Shown: positions 8,561 through 14,847, counted from the stretch's first letter. The stretch is 39,574 bases of DNA from DAOQTX01 sp035340715 (GCA_035340715.1 DAOQTX010000024.1:1-39574); one strand, 5' to 3'. Made by a program: numbers and translations. The notes: a model not told the origin generated them from the sequence alone.

Positions 8561-9885
8561 ATTTTTAAAACCTTGAATTGTCGTTCGCGATTGTCTGAAA
8601 AAGATGCGGTGATGAAATAAATACCCCGTTTCAATTGAAATGTATCAATGCTTTCAATTTTCTCACCTGAAATGCTTGCCAATATTCTACCACTTATATC
8701 ATAAAGTGTTACTTGTTTTATCGCTGATCCACATTCATTAATAAATGAAATCTTGTTTGCAAAAGGATTAGGCCCAACAGATACAATACAATTTTCTTCC
8801 AATGATTCAATACCGGTGCTAAGTGTTGATGCATAAAAACTTTTTTGAGTGTTATTACCTGTAACATTCTGATTAATAAAACGAATATTGGTCATTCCCT
8901 GCCCAGGAATAGTGTCGGTATAAAAATACATGGTAAAAGGTTGAGTGGATTGCGGAGCAAGGGTAAGAAATGTTGTATCAATCCAAGTTGGCAAACAAAT
9001 ATCAACACACATTGCCGTATTCCAGCCACTTGGAATATTGTTTTGATAACGGATGATCATAATATCAGCCGCCCCATTTGAATTGTTTATGATATTAGCA
9101 TACGAATAAAGAATATCGCCAGCATTTCCCGTCACAGTATTACTTCCATTGTATTGAACGGTGAAAGTTCCATTGCCTGCGGTTGGTCCACAAGAGCCTA
9201 TTCCTAATAAACTATCTATGTCACATACGATATTGTTAGGCGCCTTATCAAACCATCCATGCTTGGCAAACACTATTCCATTGGTATCTATCAAATAAGC
9301 GTTATTGGGAGCAGGCCCAAAAACTGACCACCATTCATTGCATGGACCATCAATTAAAACCGGAACTTGATGAACCATATTGGCCATCATATCTGAAACC
9401 ACATTTATTCGCTCACCATAAGTTTTAGGTTGTTGATATAATATACCCAATGTTTGATTCTGAGCAGTTGTCCATACGGTACCACTATATGGACTAACAT
9501 CAATATCTGGATGCGCTTCTACCGTATAAACAACAAACACTTCAAGTTGATTACCGTATATAGAATCGATCTGATTTATTTTTTGAACTTTCCCTCTGTA
9601 CACCGGACAGGTATAACTTCCTGCAATCAACAAGATTGGCTTACCGGCTTGTAATTCATTCTTTAGATTGATGGAATCACCATTGATATCATAAAGAGTA
9701 AAATCATAAACCGTATCACCTTTTTGCAAACCACTGTTATCATATGAGCCTGTATAAATCGGTATAGAACAAATGCTGTCACTAAGCAAAGGATTTGAGA
9801 ACAGACCAATAGATGGCTTCAAAATTTGAGCATCAATTCCGTTTGAAAAAATAATAAAGAATAATAGGTAGAGATACTGCTTCAT
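8557..9885 (-). CDS. Secreted deiodinase-like thioredoxin-fold protein with T9SS tail
   Basis: A 442-residue exported protein. A signal peptide (about 1-19, ending IDAQ) precedes a thioredoxin-fold domain (about 55-228) that resembles type I iodothyronine deiodinase (PF00837): GSYTCPVYR places C93 where vertebrate enzymes have selenocysteine, VVYTVEAHPD (119-127) matches the conserved EAH segment, and PVLIDG...AYLIDTNGIVFAKHG matches the C-terminal strands. A beta-sandwich spacer (about 235-360) follows, then a Por-type sorting domain (about 368-442: VGPNPFANKISF, LYDISGRIL, LKRGIYFI), predicting type IX secretion and surface attachment. C93 is encoded by TGT, so no recoding is involved. Likely a surface thiol oxidoreductase or peroxiredoxin-like protein; iodine chemistry is not implied. 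The fold call is mine from motifs. Confidence 0.84.
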   Translation of the reverse strand: MKQYLYLLFFIIFSNGIDAQILKPSIGLFSNPLLSDSICSIPIYTGSYDNSGLQKGDTVYDFTLYDINGDSINLKNELQAGKPILLIAGSYTCPVYRGKVQKINQIDSIYGNQLEVFVVYTVEAHPDIDVSPYSGTVWTTAQNQTLGILYQQPKTYGERINVVSDMMANMVHQVPVLIDGPCNEWWSVFGPAPNNAYLIDTNGIVFAKHGWFDKAPNNIVCDIDSLLGIGSCGPTAGNGTFTVQYNGSNTVTGNAGDILYSYANIINNSNGAADIMIIRYQNNIPSGWNTAMCVDICLPTWIDTTFLTLAPQSTQPFTMYFYTDTIPGQGMTNIRFINQNVTGNNTQKSFYASTLSTGIESLEENCIVSVGPNPFANKISFINECGSAIKQVTLYDISGRILASISGEKIESIDTFQLKRGIYFITASFSDNRERQFKVLKI

Positions 9886-9970
9886 AGATCCATTTTTTCA
9901 TTGGATGAATAAAAGTAGCGAAAGTTTAATCGAATTATAGCCAAAACAGAGTTTCAACATAATAGTCCTT

Positions 9971-10025
9971 TATAGTTGTTAATAAGTTTTTATAGATATC
10001 TATAGCTATTTATAGATTTTCATAG
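9971..10025 (+). promoter_or_regulatory. Helically phased TATAG box array (probable operator)
   Basis: TATAG occurs at 9971, 9991, 10001 and 10011, and CATAG at 10021: every copy is on the same 10-bp register, with only the 9981 slot empty. The array ends directly against the TATATTTG -7 element of the gene for a ribbon-helix-helix protein and covers the space where the -33 region would lie. Such phasing puts all boxes on one face of the helix, as for cooperative binding by RHH dimers. The array is seen in the sequence; the operator role is inferred. Confidence 0.65.
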
Positions 10026-10026
10026 T

Positions 10027-10034
10027 TATATTTG
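10027..10034 (+). promoter_or_regulatory. Promoter -7 element TATATTTG of RHH-RAMA gene
   Basis: Exact TAnnTTTG match 19 bp before the ATG at 10054. No good TTTG is seen 19-21 bp upstream; that space is filled by the phased TATAG boxes, so promoter use may depend on or be blocked by the bound regulator. Confidence 0.6.
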
Positions 10035-10053
10035 CATTCTCAAAAAAATAGCA

Positions 10054-10569
10054 ATGAAAAGCATTGATGTAGACTTAGAAGTATATAAACTGATTGAATC
10101 TTTAAGAGTTTCTTTAGATGAAACGCATAGGGATATACTCTTAAGATCGTTGCAGATTGTAAGTAATCTCAAAAATGTACAGAAAGCCGAAAACTCTAAA
10201 AAAGAAGAATTTACAAATACTGTTTTGATGAAAAGTCCAAATAGATTATTTGAATTTTTTGATCAAAAAACTGCTTCATTGAGACTTGGACAAAATGGCT
10301 CGGCCTCTCGCGATTGGATTTATAACAATATTCGATTGAAGGAAGGTACCCCTCTTATGAAATGGTTTGACGGAAACAAAGTAGAAGCAAAAATTGAAAA
10401 TGGGGGAATTTTGGTTGAAGGTGTGTCCTATCAATCGCCTTCAGCTGCCGCTATGGCTATTAATGGCGGAAAGAATGTAAATGGTTGGGTGTTTTGGAAA
10501 TTTTTTGATGAAAAATCGAAAAAATGGAGAAAGTTAAACTATCTCAGACGCAAAGAAAAGATTGATTAA
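10054..10569 (+). CDS. Ribbon-helix-helix + RAMA-domain DNA-binding protein
   Basis: A 171-residue cytosolic protein with two recognisable parts. Residues 1-35 (MKSIDVDLEVYKLIESL then SLDETHRDILLRSL) have the strand-helix-helix pattern of an RHH DNA-binding domain and resemble the N-terminus of SeqA. Residues about 90-152 match the RAMA domain (restriction enzyme adenine methylase associated): VEGVSYQSPSAAA (121-133) followed by NVNGWVFWKF (141-150). A charged, Ser-rich linker joins them. RAMA domains are predicted in the literature to recognise modified DNA; RHH domains dimerise and bind operator repeats, and a phased TATAG array lies directly upstream. I infer an autoregulated DNA-binding protein that may sense base modification. 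No methylase or nuclease gene is adjacent. Domain assignment is from motif reading only. Confidence 0.78.
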   Translation: MKSIDVDLEVYKLIESLRVSLDETHRDILLRSLQIVSNLKNVQKAENSKKEEFTNTVLMKSPNRLFEFFDQKTASLRLGQNGSASRDWIYNNIRLKEGTPLMKWFDGNKVEAKIENGGILVEGVSYQSPSAAAMAINGGKNVNGWVFWKFFDEKSKKWRKLNYLRRKEKID

Positions 10570-10584
10570 AACTTGTGACAAGTT
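10570..10584. repeat. Inverted repeat AACTTG-TGA-CAAGTT
   Basis: A perfect 6-bp inverted repeat around a 3-bp centre begins at the base after the stop codon of the RHH-RAMA gene. There is no T run behind it, so it is a weak candidate terminator at best; a protein-binding site is equally possible. Confidence 0.4.
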
Positions 10585-10636
10585 AAGCATAGGAAATTAT
10601 AATTCAATAAAGGTCGGTATAGGGTTGACCACCCAC

Positions 10637-10693
10637 ATGAAAACCAAAAAGAGCGAAGACGGACGCTTATTTTATCCGGATAAAAAAAATTAA
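10637..10693 (+). other. Possible 18-codon mini-ORF in the leader of the small exported protein gene
   Basis: ATG at 10637 opens an 18-codon frame (MKTKKSEDGRLFYPDKKN) that stops 12 bp before the next start codon. It is rich in Lys and Asp and has no hydrophobic segment. It overlaps a perfect palindrome at 10670-10685. It could be a leader peptide or chance; there is no homology that I recognise. Confidence 0.2.
10670..10685. promoter_or_regulatory. Perfect 16-bp palindrome TTTTATCCGGATAAAA
   Basis: A self-complementary 16-mer lies 20 bp before the start codon at 10706. With no central spacer it cannot form a good RNA hairpin, so it looks more like a site for a dimeric DNA-binding protein than a terminator. 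No binder is identifiable from the window. Confidence 0.4.
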
Positions 10694-10705
10694 ATACATA
10701 TTACA

Positions 10706-10957
10706 ATGAAAAAAACTTTGGTTACCCTTCTGATGATGTTTTTCTTTTCAATAGTCTCTACCTATGCAGAAGATATTATATCACTTAAAAACACTCAATC
10801 CTTCAAAGGAAAAATTTCTTCGTTAAACGATCACTCTATAACGTTAAGAATTAAGAGCACATCTTATATTATTCCCTCCCAAAAGCTTAGCTGTACACAG
10901 TTAATACAACCTTATTATCATCTGCTTTCAATAATAAAGTTTGGGGGCCATTCCTAG
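10706..10957 (+). CDS. Small exported protein of unknown function
   Basis: An 83-residue product with a clear Sec signal peptide (residues 1-21, cleavage after STYA). The mature part starts EDIISLKNTQSFKGKISSLNDHSITLRIKS, a beta-rich stretch reminiscent of envelope proteins that carry an L-K-N-G-x-x-x-x-G-K-I pattern, and then loses that character. A second frame over the last third stays open past the stop (to about 11010) and reads LLSSAFNNKVWGPFLEIPFT, so the gene may be a frameshifted or truncated version of something longer. It lies between the RHH-RAMA and VWA genes on the same strand. No function assigned. Confidence 0.55.
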   Translation: MKKTLVTLLMMFFFSIVSTYAEDIISLKNTQSFKGKISSLNDHSITLRIKSTSYIIPSQKLSCTQLIQPYYHLLSIIKFGGHS

Positions 10958-11037
10958 AGATCCCGTTTACTCAACGAATCAGGCTCCCGGCTTTATATCC
11001 TTTTCAATTTATTTAAATCACTTTAATTCAAAATTTT

Positions 11038-11703
11038 ATGACAACAGTTTTAAAAAACACTATCTATCACTTGATCATTTTAGACGAATCAGGTTCTATG
11101 GCTTCTATTAAACAATACGCTGTAAAATCAATGAAGCAAATCTTTGACTCCTGTAAAGAAATGTGTTCTGAATTCCCAGATCATGTACAATATTTTACGC
11201 TTGTTTCGTTTAATACCGATCGCTATGCTGTACACAGTGCAAATTCTTTGATTTCAATCCATGACAATTTTCCTGAAATTCATTATGCCCCAAACAATTG
11301 GACTCCCCTTCTCGATGCAATTGGCATGGCATGCTCCTCGTTAAAAAATGCAATTGGTAATAAAGAAAACTCTTCTGTGCTGGTTTCGATCATTACAGAT
11401 GGTAGAGAAAACAGTTCCAATTTTTATAGTTCTAAAGACATAAAAACACTCATTGAACAATTGAGTAAAAACAACTGGAAGTTCACCTATTTTGGAACCG
11501 ACCATGATGTGATTGAAGAATCTAGCAAATTAGGAATAAAAGATACATTTTCTTTTCAGAAATCGGATAGAGGTTTCGAAGATGTATCAGTACGTTACTT
11601 CAAAACTGCTTTTTCACATCACGACTTCTTAAAGTCAAATATTTTTTCAGACATGGAAGAAGATTTAATTGAAAATAATACATCCATTGAATCTGAAAAA
11701 TAA
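11038..11703 (+). CDS. Cytosolic von Willebrand factor A domain protein
   Basis: A 221-residue protein made almost entirely of one VWA domain. The MIDAS metal site is intact: D16-E-S18-G-S20 in LDESGSM, T89 in NNWTPLLDAIG, and D121 in IITDGRENSS. There is no signal peptide or membrane segment, so it should act in the cytoplasm, probably as a Mg-dependent protein-interaction module. The C-terminal 50 residues are polar and end in an acidic tail. Stand-alone VWA proteins of this type turn up in mobile and accessory regions. It ends before a strong bidirectional terminator. What it binds is unknown; the neighbouring RHH-RAMA gene on the same strand is the only hint of context. Confidence 0.86.
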   Translation: MTTVLKNTIYHLIILDESGSMASIKQYAVKSMKQIFDSCKEMCSEFPDHVQYFTLVSFNTDRYAVHSANSLISIHDNFPEIHYAPNNWTPLLDAIGMACSSLKNAIGNKENSSVLVSIITDGRENSSNFYSSKDIKTLIEQLSKNNWKFTYFGTDHDVIEESSKLGIKDTFSFQKSDRGFEDVSVRYFKTAFSHHDFLKSNIFSDMEEDLIENNTSIESEK

Positions 11704-11739
11704 AATTGTTTTCATAGTTGTTTTCATGATTTAGGTTTT

Positions 11740-11777
11740 AAAAAGAAAGCCGCTCATAATTAAATGAGCGGCTTTTT
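11740..11777. terminator. Bidirectional intrinsic terminator
   Basis: An 8-bp GC-rich stem (11749-11756 GCCGCTCA with 11765-11772 TGAGCGGC) around an 8-base AT loop, with T5 on the right and an A-rich flank on the left. It serves both the VWA gene and the convergent Cys-rich gene. Confidence 0.85.
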
Positions 11778-11796
11778 AATTTATCAAGCTAACCTA

Positions 11797-12123
11797 CTAC
11801 TTATCGTCTTGTTTTACAGCATCTGATTGATCAGATGGGCGTGCATCAGCCTTAGCTTTGCTAGCGCAACAGCTCTTTGCATTAGAGGCAGTTTTCGATC
11901 CACAAGCTTTGGCATCGGCAGAAGCTTTAGCTTTACTTGCGCAACAACTTTTACTGGCCGATTTGCTGGCACAATGAGAAGACGCTGGAGATTGATCATT
12001 AACCTTTTCTATAGTGGCTTCATTCGATTTTGAAATGTCAGGAGTTGTTGTTACCGATTGTGCAAGTGAAACACTTACACCAACAAATACAAATGCTACT
12101 AGAGTAAGAAGTACTTTTTTCAT
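11797..12123 (-). CDS. Small exported Cys-rich repeat protein
   Basis: A 108-residue protein starting at the ATG at 12121-12123; a longer frame from 12165 would put a charged 14-residue extension before a perfect signal peptide (MKKVLLTLVAFVFVGVSVSLAQ), so I reject that start. The mature part is low-complexity Ala/Lys/Ser with six cysteines (C51, C60, C61, C74, C85, C86). The nonapeptide SCCASKAKA occurs twice, 25 residues apart (59-67 and 84-92), and a shorter CASKSA precedes. The tail is acidic. Vicinal CC pairs in a basic matrix suggest metal binding or disulfide chemistry in the periplasm, but no family with known function is recognised. It shares a terminator with the convergent VWA gene. 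Confidence 0.78.
   Translation of the reverse strand: MKKVLLTLVAFVFVGVSVSLAQSVTTTPDISKSNEATIEKVNDQSPASSHCASKSASKSCCASKAKASADAKACGSKTASNAKSCCASKAKADARPSDQSDAVKQDDK
11848..11949 (-). repeat. Two 27-bp coding repeats (SCCASKAKA)
   Basis: The segments 11848-11874 and 11923-11949 encode the same nonapeptide 75 bp apart. The copies differ at several silent positions, so the peptide is conserved more strictly than the DNA. Confidence 0.7.
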
Positions 12124-12318
12124 TTTATTGATTTTTAAATTATTAACTTTTTTAATTACGAACAATATTACAAAATGTTGTACGTAAGCGCAATGATCTT
12201 AATATGAATTTGCCTATTATTTTTGTCTATTTGATTTTCTAAATAAAAAAAGGCACTATTTAGCTCAATACATGGTATTAAATTAGCATTTTTGTGAGCA
12301 TCGAATAATCTAAATTTT

Positions 12319-13548
12319 GTGGTAATAGATGAAAATATAAAGATTGCTCTACAATCAATTAAAAGTCAAAAGCTGAGAACTACTTTAACCGCTTTGATCA
12401 TTGCCATTGGTATTATGGCACTAGTAGGTATTCTTACCACCATAGACGCCATCAAAGCTTCAATAAATTCTAGCTTTTCTACAATGGGTGCCAATAGTTT
12501 TACGATTGCGAATCGTTCTTTAGGAGGAAATCAGGATGGTGGTCGAAAAAGAAAAGTATATGATAAAATTACGGTACAACAAGCATTAGATTTTAATGAT
12601 CGATTTGACTATCCGGCTAGTGTTAGCATATCAACCCGAAGTTCGTTCAATAGTATTGCGCGTTTTGATTCAGATAAGACCAATCCGAATATATCTATTG
12701 TATCGTGCGACAGCAAGTATCTGGAAAGTGCAGGCTACTCGCTTGAAACGGGAAGAAATTTTTCACGATCGGAAGAAGAATATGGCAGCAATGTTTGCAT
12801 GATTGGTGTGGAAGTAAAGAAAAAATTATTTAAAAATACCTATGCAGTTGGAAAGCAAATAAGAGTAGATAATTACAAGTATATGGTCATCGGGGTGTTG
12901 AACGAAAAAGGAACCAGCATGGGATTTGGATTTGATCGAGCAATACTCATTCCTCTTCTAAATGGACATAAAAACTTTTCAGCCGGAAGACGATCCTATT
13001 CCATAACGGTTAAAGTTCCAAGTCCGGAGCAATTAGAAGGAGCAGAAAATTATGCTTTAGGCCTCATGCGCGGAATTCGATCGGACAAACCTGGTGCTGA
13101 CAACTCATTTGAAATTACAAAAAGCAACAGCATTGCAAATATGGTTATTGATCAACTGCAATATGTTACCCTTGCCGCAACATTAATTGGGTTTATCACA
13201 TTGCTCGGAGCTGCAATTGCATTGATGAATATCATGTTGGTATCCGTTACCGAAAGAACCCGTGAAATTGGCACCAGAAAAGCACTTGGAGCAACGCAAT
13301 TGATGATTCGAAATCAATTTTTAACCGAAGCCGTACTCATTTGTCAAATAGGCGGTGTTTCGGGAATTATACTTGGCATCCTATTAGGCAACCTGATGGG
13401 AATGTTATTGGGCAGTGGATTCATTATTCCTTGGCTATGGATATTCACGGGTTTGTTGATATGCTTCATTGTTGGCCTTAGTTCCGGTTATTATCCAGCC
13501 GCAAAAGCTGCAAAATTAGACCCAATTGAAGCTCTACGATACGAATAG
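12319..13548 (+). CDS. MacB-type ABC transporter permease
   Basis: Inner-membrane permease of the MacB/FtsX class (409 residues). It has one N-terminal transmembrane helix (about 22-42, LTALIIAIGIMALVGILTTI), a large periplasmic MacB_PCD domain (about 45-270) and three C-terminal helices (about 280-400, the FtsX domain) with the hallmark TERTREIGTRKALGAT cytoplasmic motif and YPAAKAAKLDPIEALRYE at the end. Mechanotransmission permeases of this kind work with a cytosolic ATPase and, for MacB, a MacA adaptor; neither is encoded nearby. The start is GTG: an in-frame TGA at 12295 and the absence of any ATG in frame leave it as the best choice, and the product then aligns with the usual N-terminus. 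Confidence 0.92.
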   Translation: MVIDENIKIALQSIKSQKLRTTLTALIIAIGIMALVGILTTIDAIKASINSSFSTMGANSFTIANRSLGGNQDGGRKRKVYDKITVQQALDFNDRFDYPASVSISTRSSFNSIARFDSDKTNPNISIVSCDSKYLESAGYSLETGRNFSRSEEEYGSNVCMIGVEVKKKLFKNTYAVGKQIRVDNYKYMVIGVLNEKGTSMGFGFDRAILIPLLNGHKNFSAGRRSYSITVKVPSPEQLEGAENYALGLMRGIRSDKPGADNSFEITKSNSIANMVIDQLQYVTLAATLIGFITLLGAAIALMNIMLVSVTERTREIGTRKALGATQLMIRNQFLTEAVLICQIGGVSGIILGILLGNLMGMLLGSGFIIPWLWIFTGLLICFIVGLSSGYYPAAKAAKLDPIEALRYE

Positions 13549-13602
13549 CCAAATTCATCGAAAAAAGAGTATTTTATTGCTGTTTTCCTAAATAAAAAAG
13601 CC

Positions 13603-13610
13603 TATCTTTG
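13603..13610 (+). promoter_or_regulatory. Promoter -7 element TATCTTTG of the rpsF operon
   Basis: Exact TAnnTTTG match followed by the usual C/G-rich initial bases (CCGTCCC). It lies 58 bp before the rpsF ATG, leaving a leader of about 50 nt. A possible TTG -33 lies at 13577-13579. Confidence 0.72.
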
Positions 13611-13668
13611 CCGTCCCAAAAATTATGGGGAAAATATTCAAACCAATAAATTAATTAGCTTTTATTAA

Positions 13669-14034
13669 ATGAAAAATCAGTACGAAACTGTTTTTGTTAT
13701 GAACCCGGTTCTTTCACAGGATCAGGTAATGGAAACAGTTGACAAATTCAGAAAAATCCTCACCGACAACGGAGCCAAGATTGTTTTTGAAAACAATTGG
13801 GGATTGCGAAAGCTGGCCTACCCTATTCAAAAAAAGAATACGGGTTTCTACTATCTTCTTGAGTTTCAAGGTGAAGGTAGTTTGATCAACAAGCTCGAAA
13901 TCGAGTTCAAACGAGATGAACGAGTAATGCGCTTTTTAACCGTTTCACTTGATAAGCATGCTATTGCTTACAATGAAAGAAAACGTAAGAATGCCGAATT
14001 AAAGAAAAAAGAAGAAGAAGTAACAACCAATTAA
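13669..14034 (+). CDS. rpsF: 30S ribosomal protein S6
   Basis: bS6, which dimerises with bS18 on the platform of the small subunit. The 121 residues begin MKNQYETVFVMNPVLSQDQV and carry the conserved GLRKLAYPIQKKNTGFYYLLEF centre and the ERVMRFLTVSLDKHA strand. A Lys/Glu-rich C-terminal extension (about 103-121) follows. In Bacteroidota ribosomes bS6, bS18 and bS21 together form the pocket that hides the 16S anti-Shine-Dalgarno. The gene itself has no Shine-Dalgarno (AT-rich leader). First gene of rpsF-rpsR-rplI; 12 bp separate it from rpsR. Confidence 0.98.
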   Translation: MKNQYETVFVMNPVLSQDQVMETVDKFRKILTDNGAKIVFENNWGLRKLAYPIQKKNTGFYYLLEFQGEGSLINKLEIEFKRDERVMRFLTVSLDKHAIAYNERKRKNAELKKKEEEVTTN

Positions 14035-14046
14035 TCGAAAATTATT

Positions 14047-14319
14047 ATGGCAGAAAACGCAAATGCAGAAATCAGGTATTTAAATCCTCCATCGGTTGAA
14101 TTGAATCGCAAAAAGTATTGCCGATTCAAAAAGATGGGAATAAAGTATATAGATTATAAGGATGCAAACTTTCTAACCAAGTTTGTAAACGAACAAGGTA
14201 AACTTTTACCCAGACGCTTAACCGGCACTTCTTTGAAGTATCAGCGTAAAGTTGGTCAGGCTGTTAAAAGAGCACGTCACCTTGCTTTAATGCCTTATGT
14301 AACCGATTTATTAAAATAA
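14047..14319 (+). CDS. rpsR: 30S ribosomal protein S18
   Basis: bS18, 90 residues. The conserved core K-Y-I-D-Y-K-D (about 34-40), FVNEQGKLLPRRLTGTSLKYQ (a stretch from about 47) and QAVKRARHLALMPYV is intact. The N-terminus is slightly extended (residues 1-22) and contains a single Cys (KKYCRFKK), as usual for non-zinc forms. Preceded by an AT-rich leader with no Shine-Dalgarno. Its TAA stop overlaps the Shine-Dalgarno of rplI. Together with bS6 it forms part of the anti-SD pocket in this phylum (established for Flavobacterium johnsoniae ribosomes). Confidence 0.98.
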   Translation: MAENANAEIRYLNPPSVELNRKKYCRFKKMGIKYIDYKDANFLTKFVNEQGKLLPRRLTGTSLKYQRKVGQAVKRARHLALMPYVTDLLK

Positions 14320-14324
14320 GGAGG
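14318..14324 (+). promoter_or_regulatory. Perfect Shine-Dalgarno AAGGAGG before rplI
   Basis: A full-length Shine-Dalgarno with an ideal 7-nt spacing to the ATG at 14332. It overlaps the rpsR stop codon. None of the neighbouring starts (rpsF, rpsR, efp, gdh) has one, which fits the phylum-wide lack of SD-led initiation and makes this site stand out. Confidence 0.85.
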
Positions 14325-14331
14325 AAAAGAA

Positions 14332-14781
14332 ATGGAAGTAATTTTAACGAAAGATGTAAGTAACCTAGGTTACACAGATGATATTGTAAAAGTTAAACCT
14401 GGATATGGAAGAAATTTTCTTATCCCACAAGGTTTGGCAGTTATCGCTAACGAGACGAATAAAAAAATTCACACGGAAAATCTAAAACAAAGAGCACATA
14501 AAATTGCTGCAATAAAAGAAGCAGCAGAAAAAACAGCTTCAGTTTTGGAAAGTATTGTACTTACCGTAAAAGCTAAAGCAGGTGAAAATGGAAAACTTTT
14601 CGGATCAGTAACTTCAGCACACTTGAGCGATGTTCTTAAAAAGATGGGATACGAAATTGATCGCAAGCAGATCGTAATGCCATCTGAGCAAATTCGCTCG
14701 GTAGGCACTTATACTTCGGAAATCCTATTGCACAGAGATGTTCGCACAAAAGTGAATTTCGAAGTATCTGCAGATAGCTAA
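14332..14781 (+). CDS. rplI: 50S ribosomal protein L9
   Basis: bL9, 149 residues, a two-domain protein joined by a long helix that binds 23S rRNA near the L1 stalk and restrains frame slippage. The N-terminal domain has the diagnostic VKPGYGRNFLIPQGLAVIAN motif (about 21-40), a helical linker follows (about 41-75), and the C-terminal domain carries GKLFGSVTSAHLSDVLKKMG. Third gene of the operon. Unusually for this genome, it has a perfect Shine-Dalgarno. The transcript ends in an intrinsic terminator about 20 bp past the stop. Confidence 0.98.
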   Translation: MEVILTKDVSNLGYTDDIVKVKPGYGRNFLIPQGLAVIANETNKKIHTENLKQRAHKIAAIKEAAEKTASVLESIVLTVKAKAGENGKLFGSVTSAHLSDVLKKMGYEIDRKQIVMPSEQIRSVGTYTSEILLHRDVRTKVNFEVSADS

Positions 14782-14799
14782 ACTAAAATTCATACTTTA

Positions 14800-14833
14800 A
14801 AAGGCATTGCTCAACGCAATGCCTTTGTTTTTT
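14800..14833 (+). terminator. Intrinsic terminator of the rpsF-rpsR-rplI operon
   Basis: An 11-bp stem (AAAGGCATTGC, 14800-14810, with GCAATGCCTTT, 14816-14826), a 5-base TCAAC loop and a T-rich tail. Its core is nearly identical to the terminator after efp. Confidence 0.88.
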
Positions 14834-14847
14834 AATCAATTATTATC

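Noticed and set aside
9601..9620. Selenocysteine in the deiodinase-like active site
   Set aside because: The codon at this position is TGT (Cys); no TGA interrupts the frame.
9971..10025. CRISPR-like or tandem-repeat array
   Set aside because: Units are 5 bp with 5-bp spacers, far too short for CRISPR; better explained as operator boxes.
12124..12165. Upstream ATG for the Cys-rich protein
   Set aside because: It would place a charged extension before a perfect signal peptide starting MKKVLLTLV.
13611..13668. S6:S18-binding autoregulatory leader before rpsF
   Set aside because: The leader after the likely start site is AU-rich and I see neither the CCG bulge nor a stable hairpin of the known rpsF motif.
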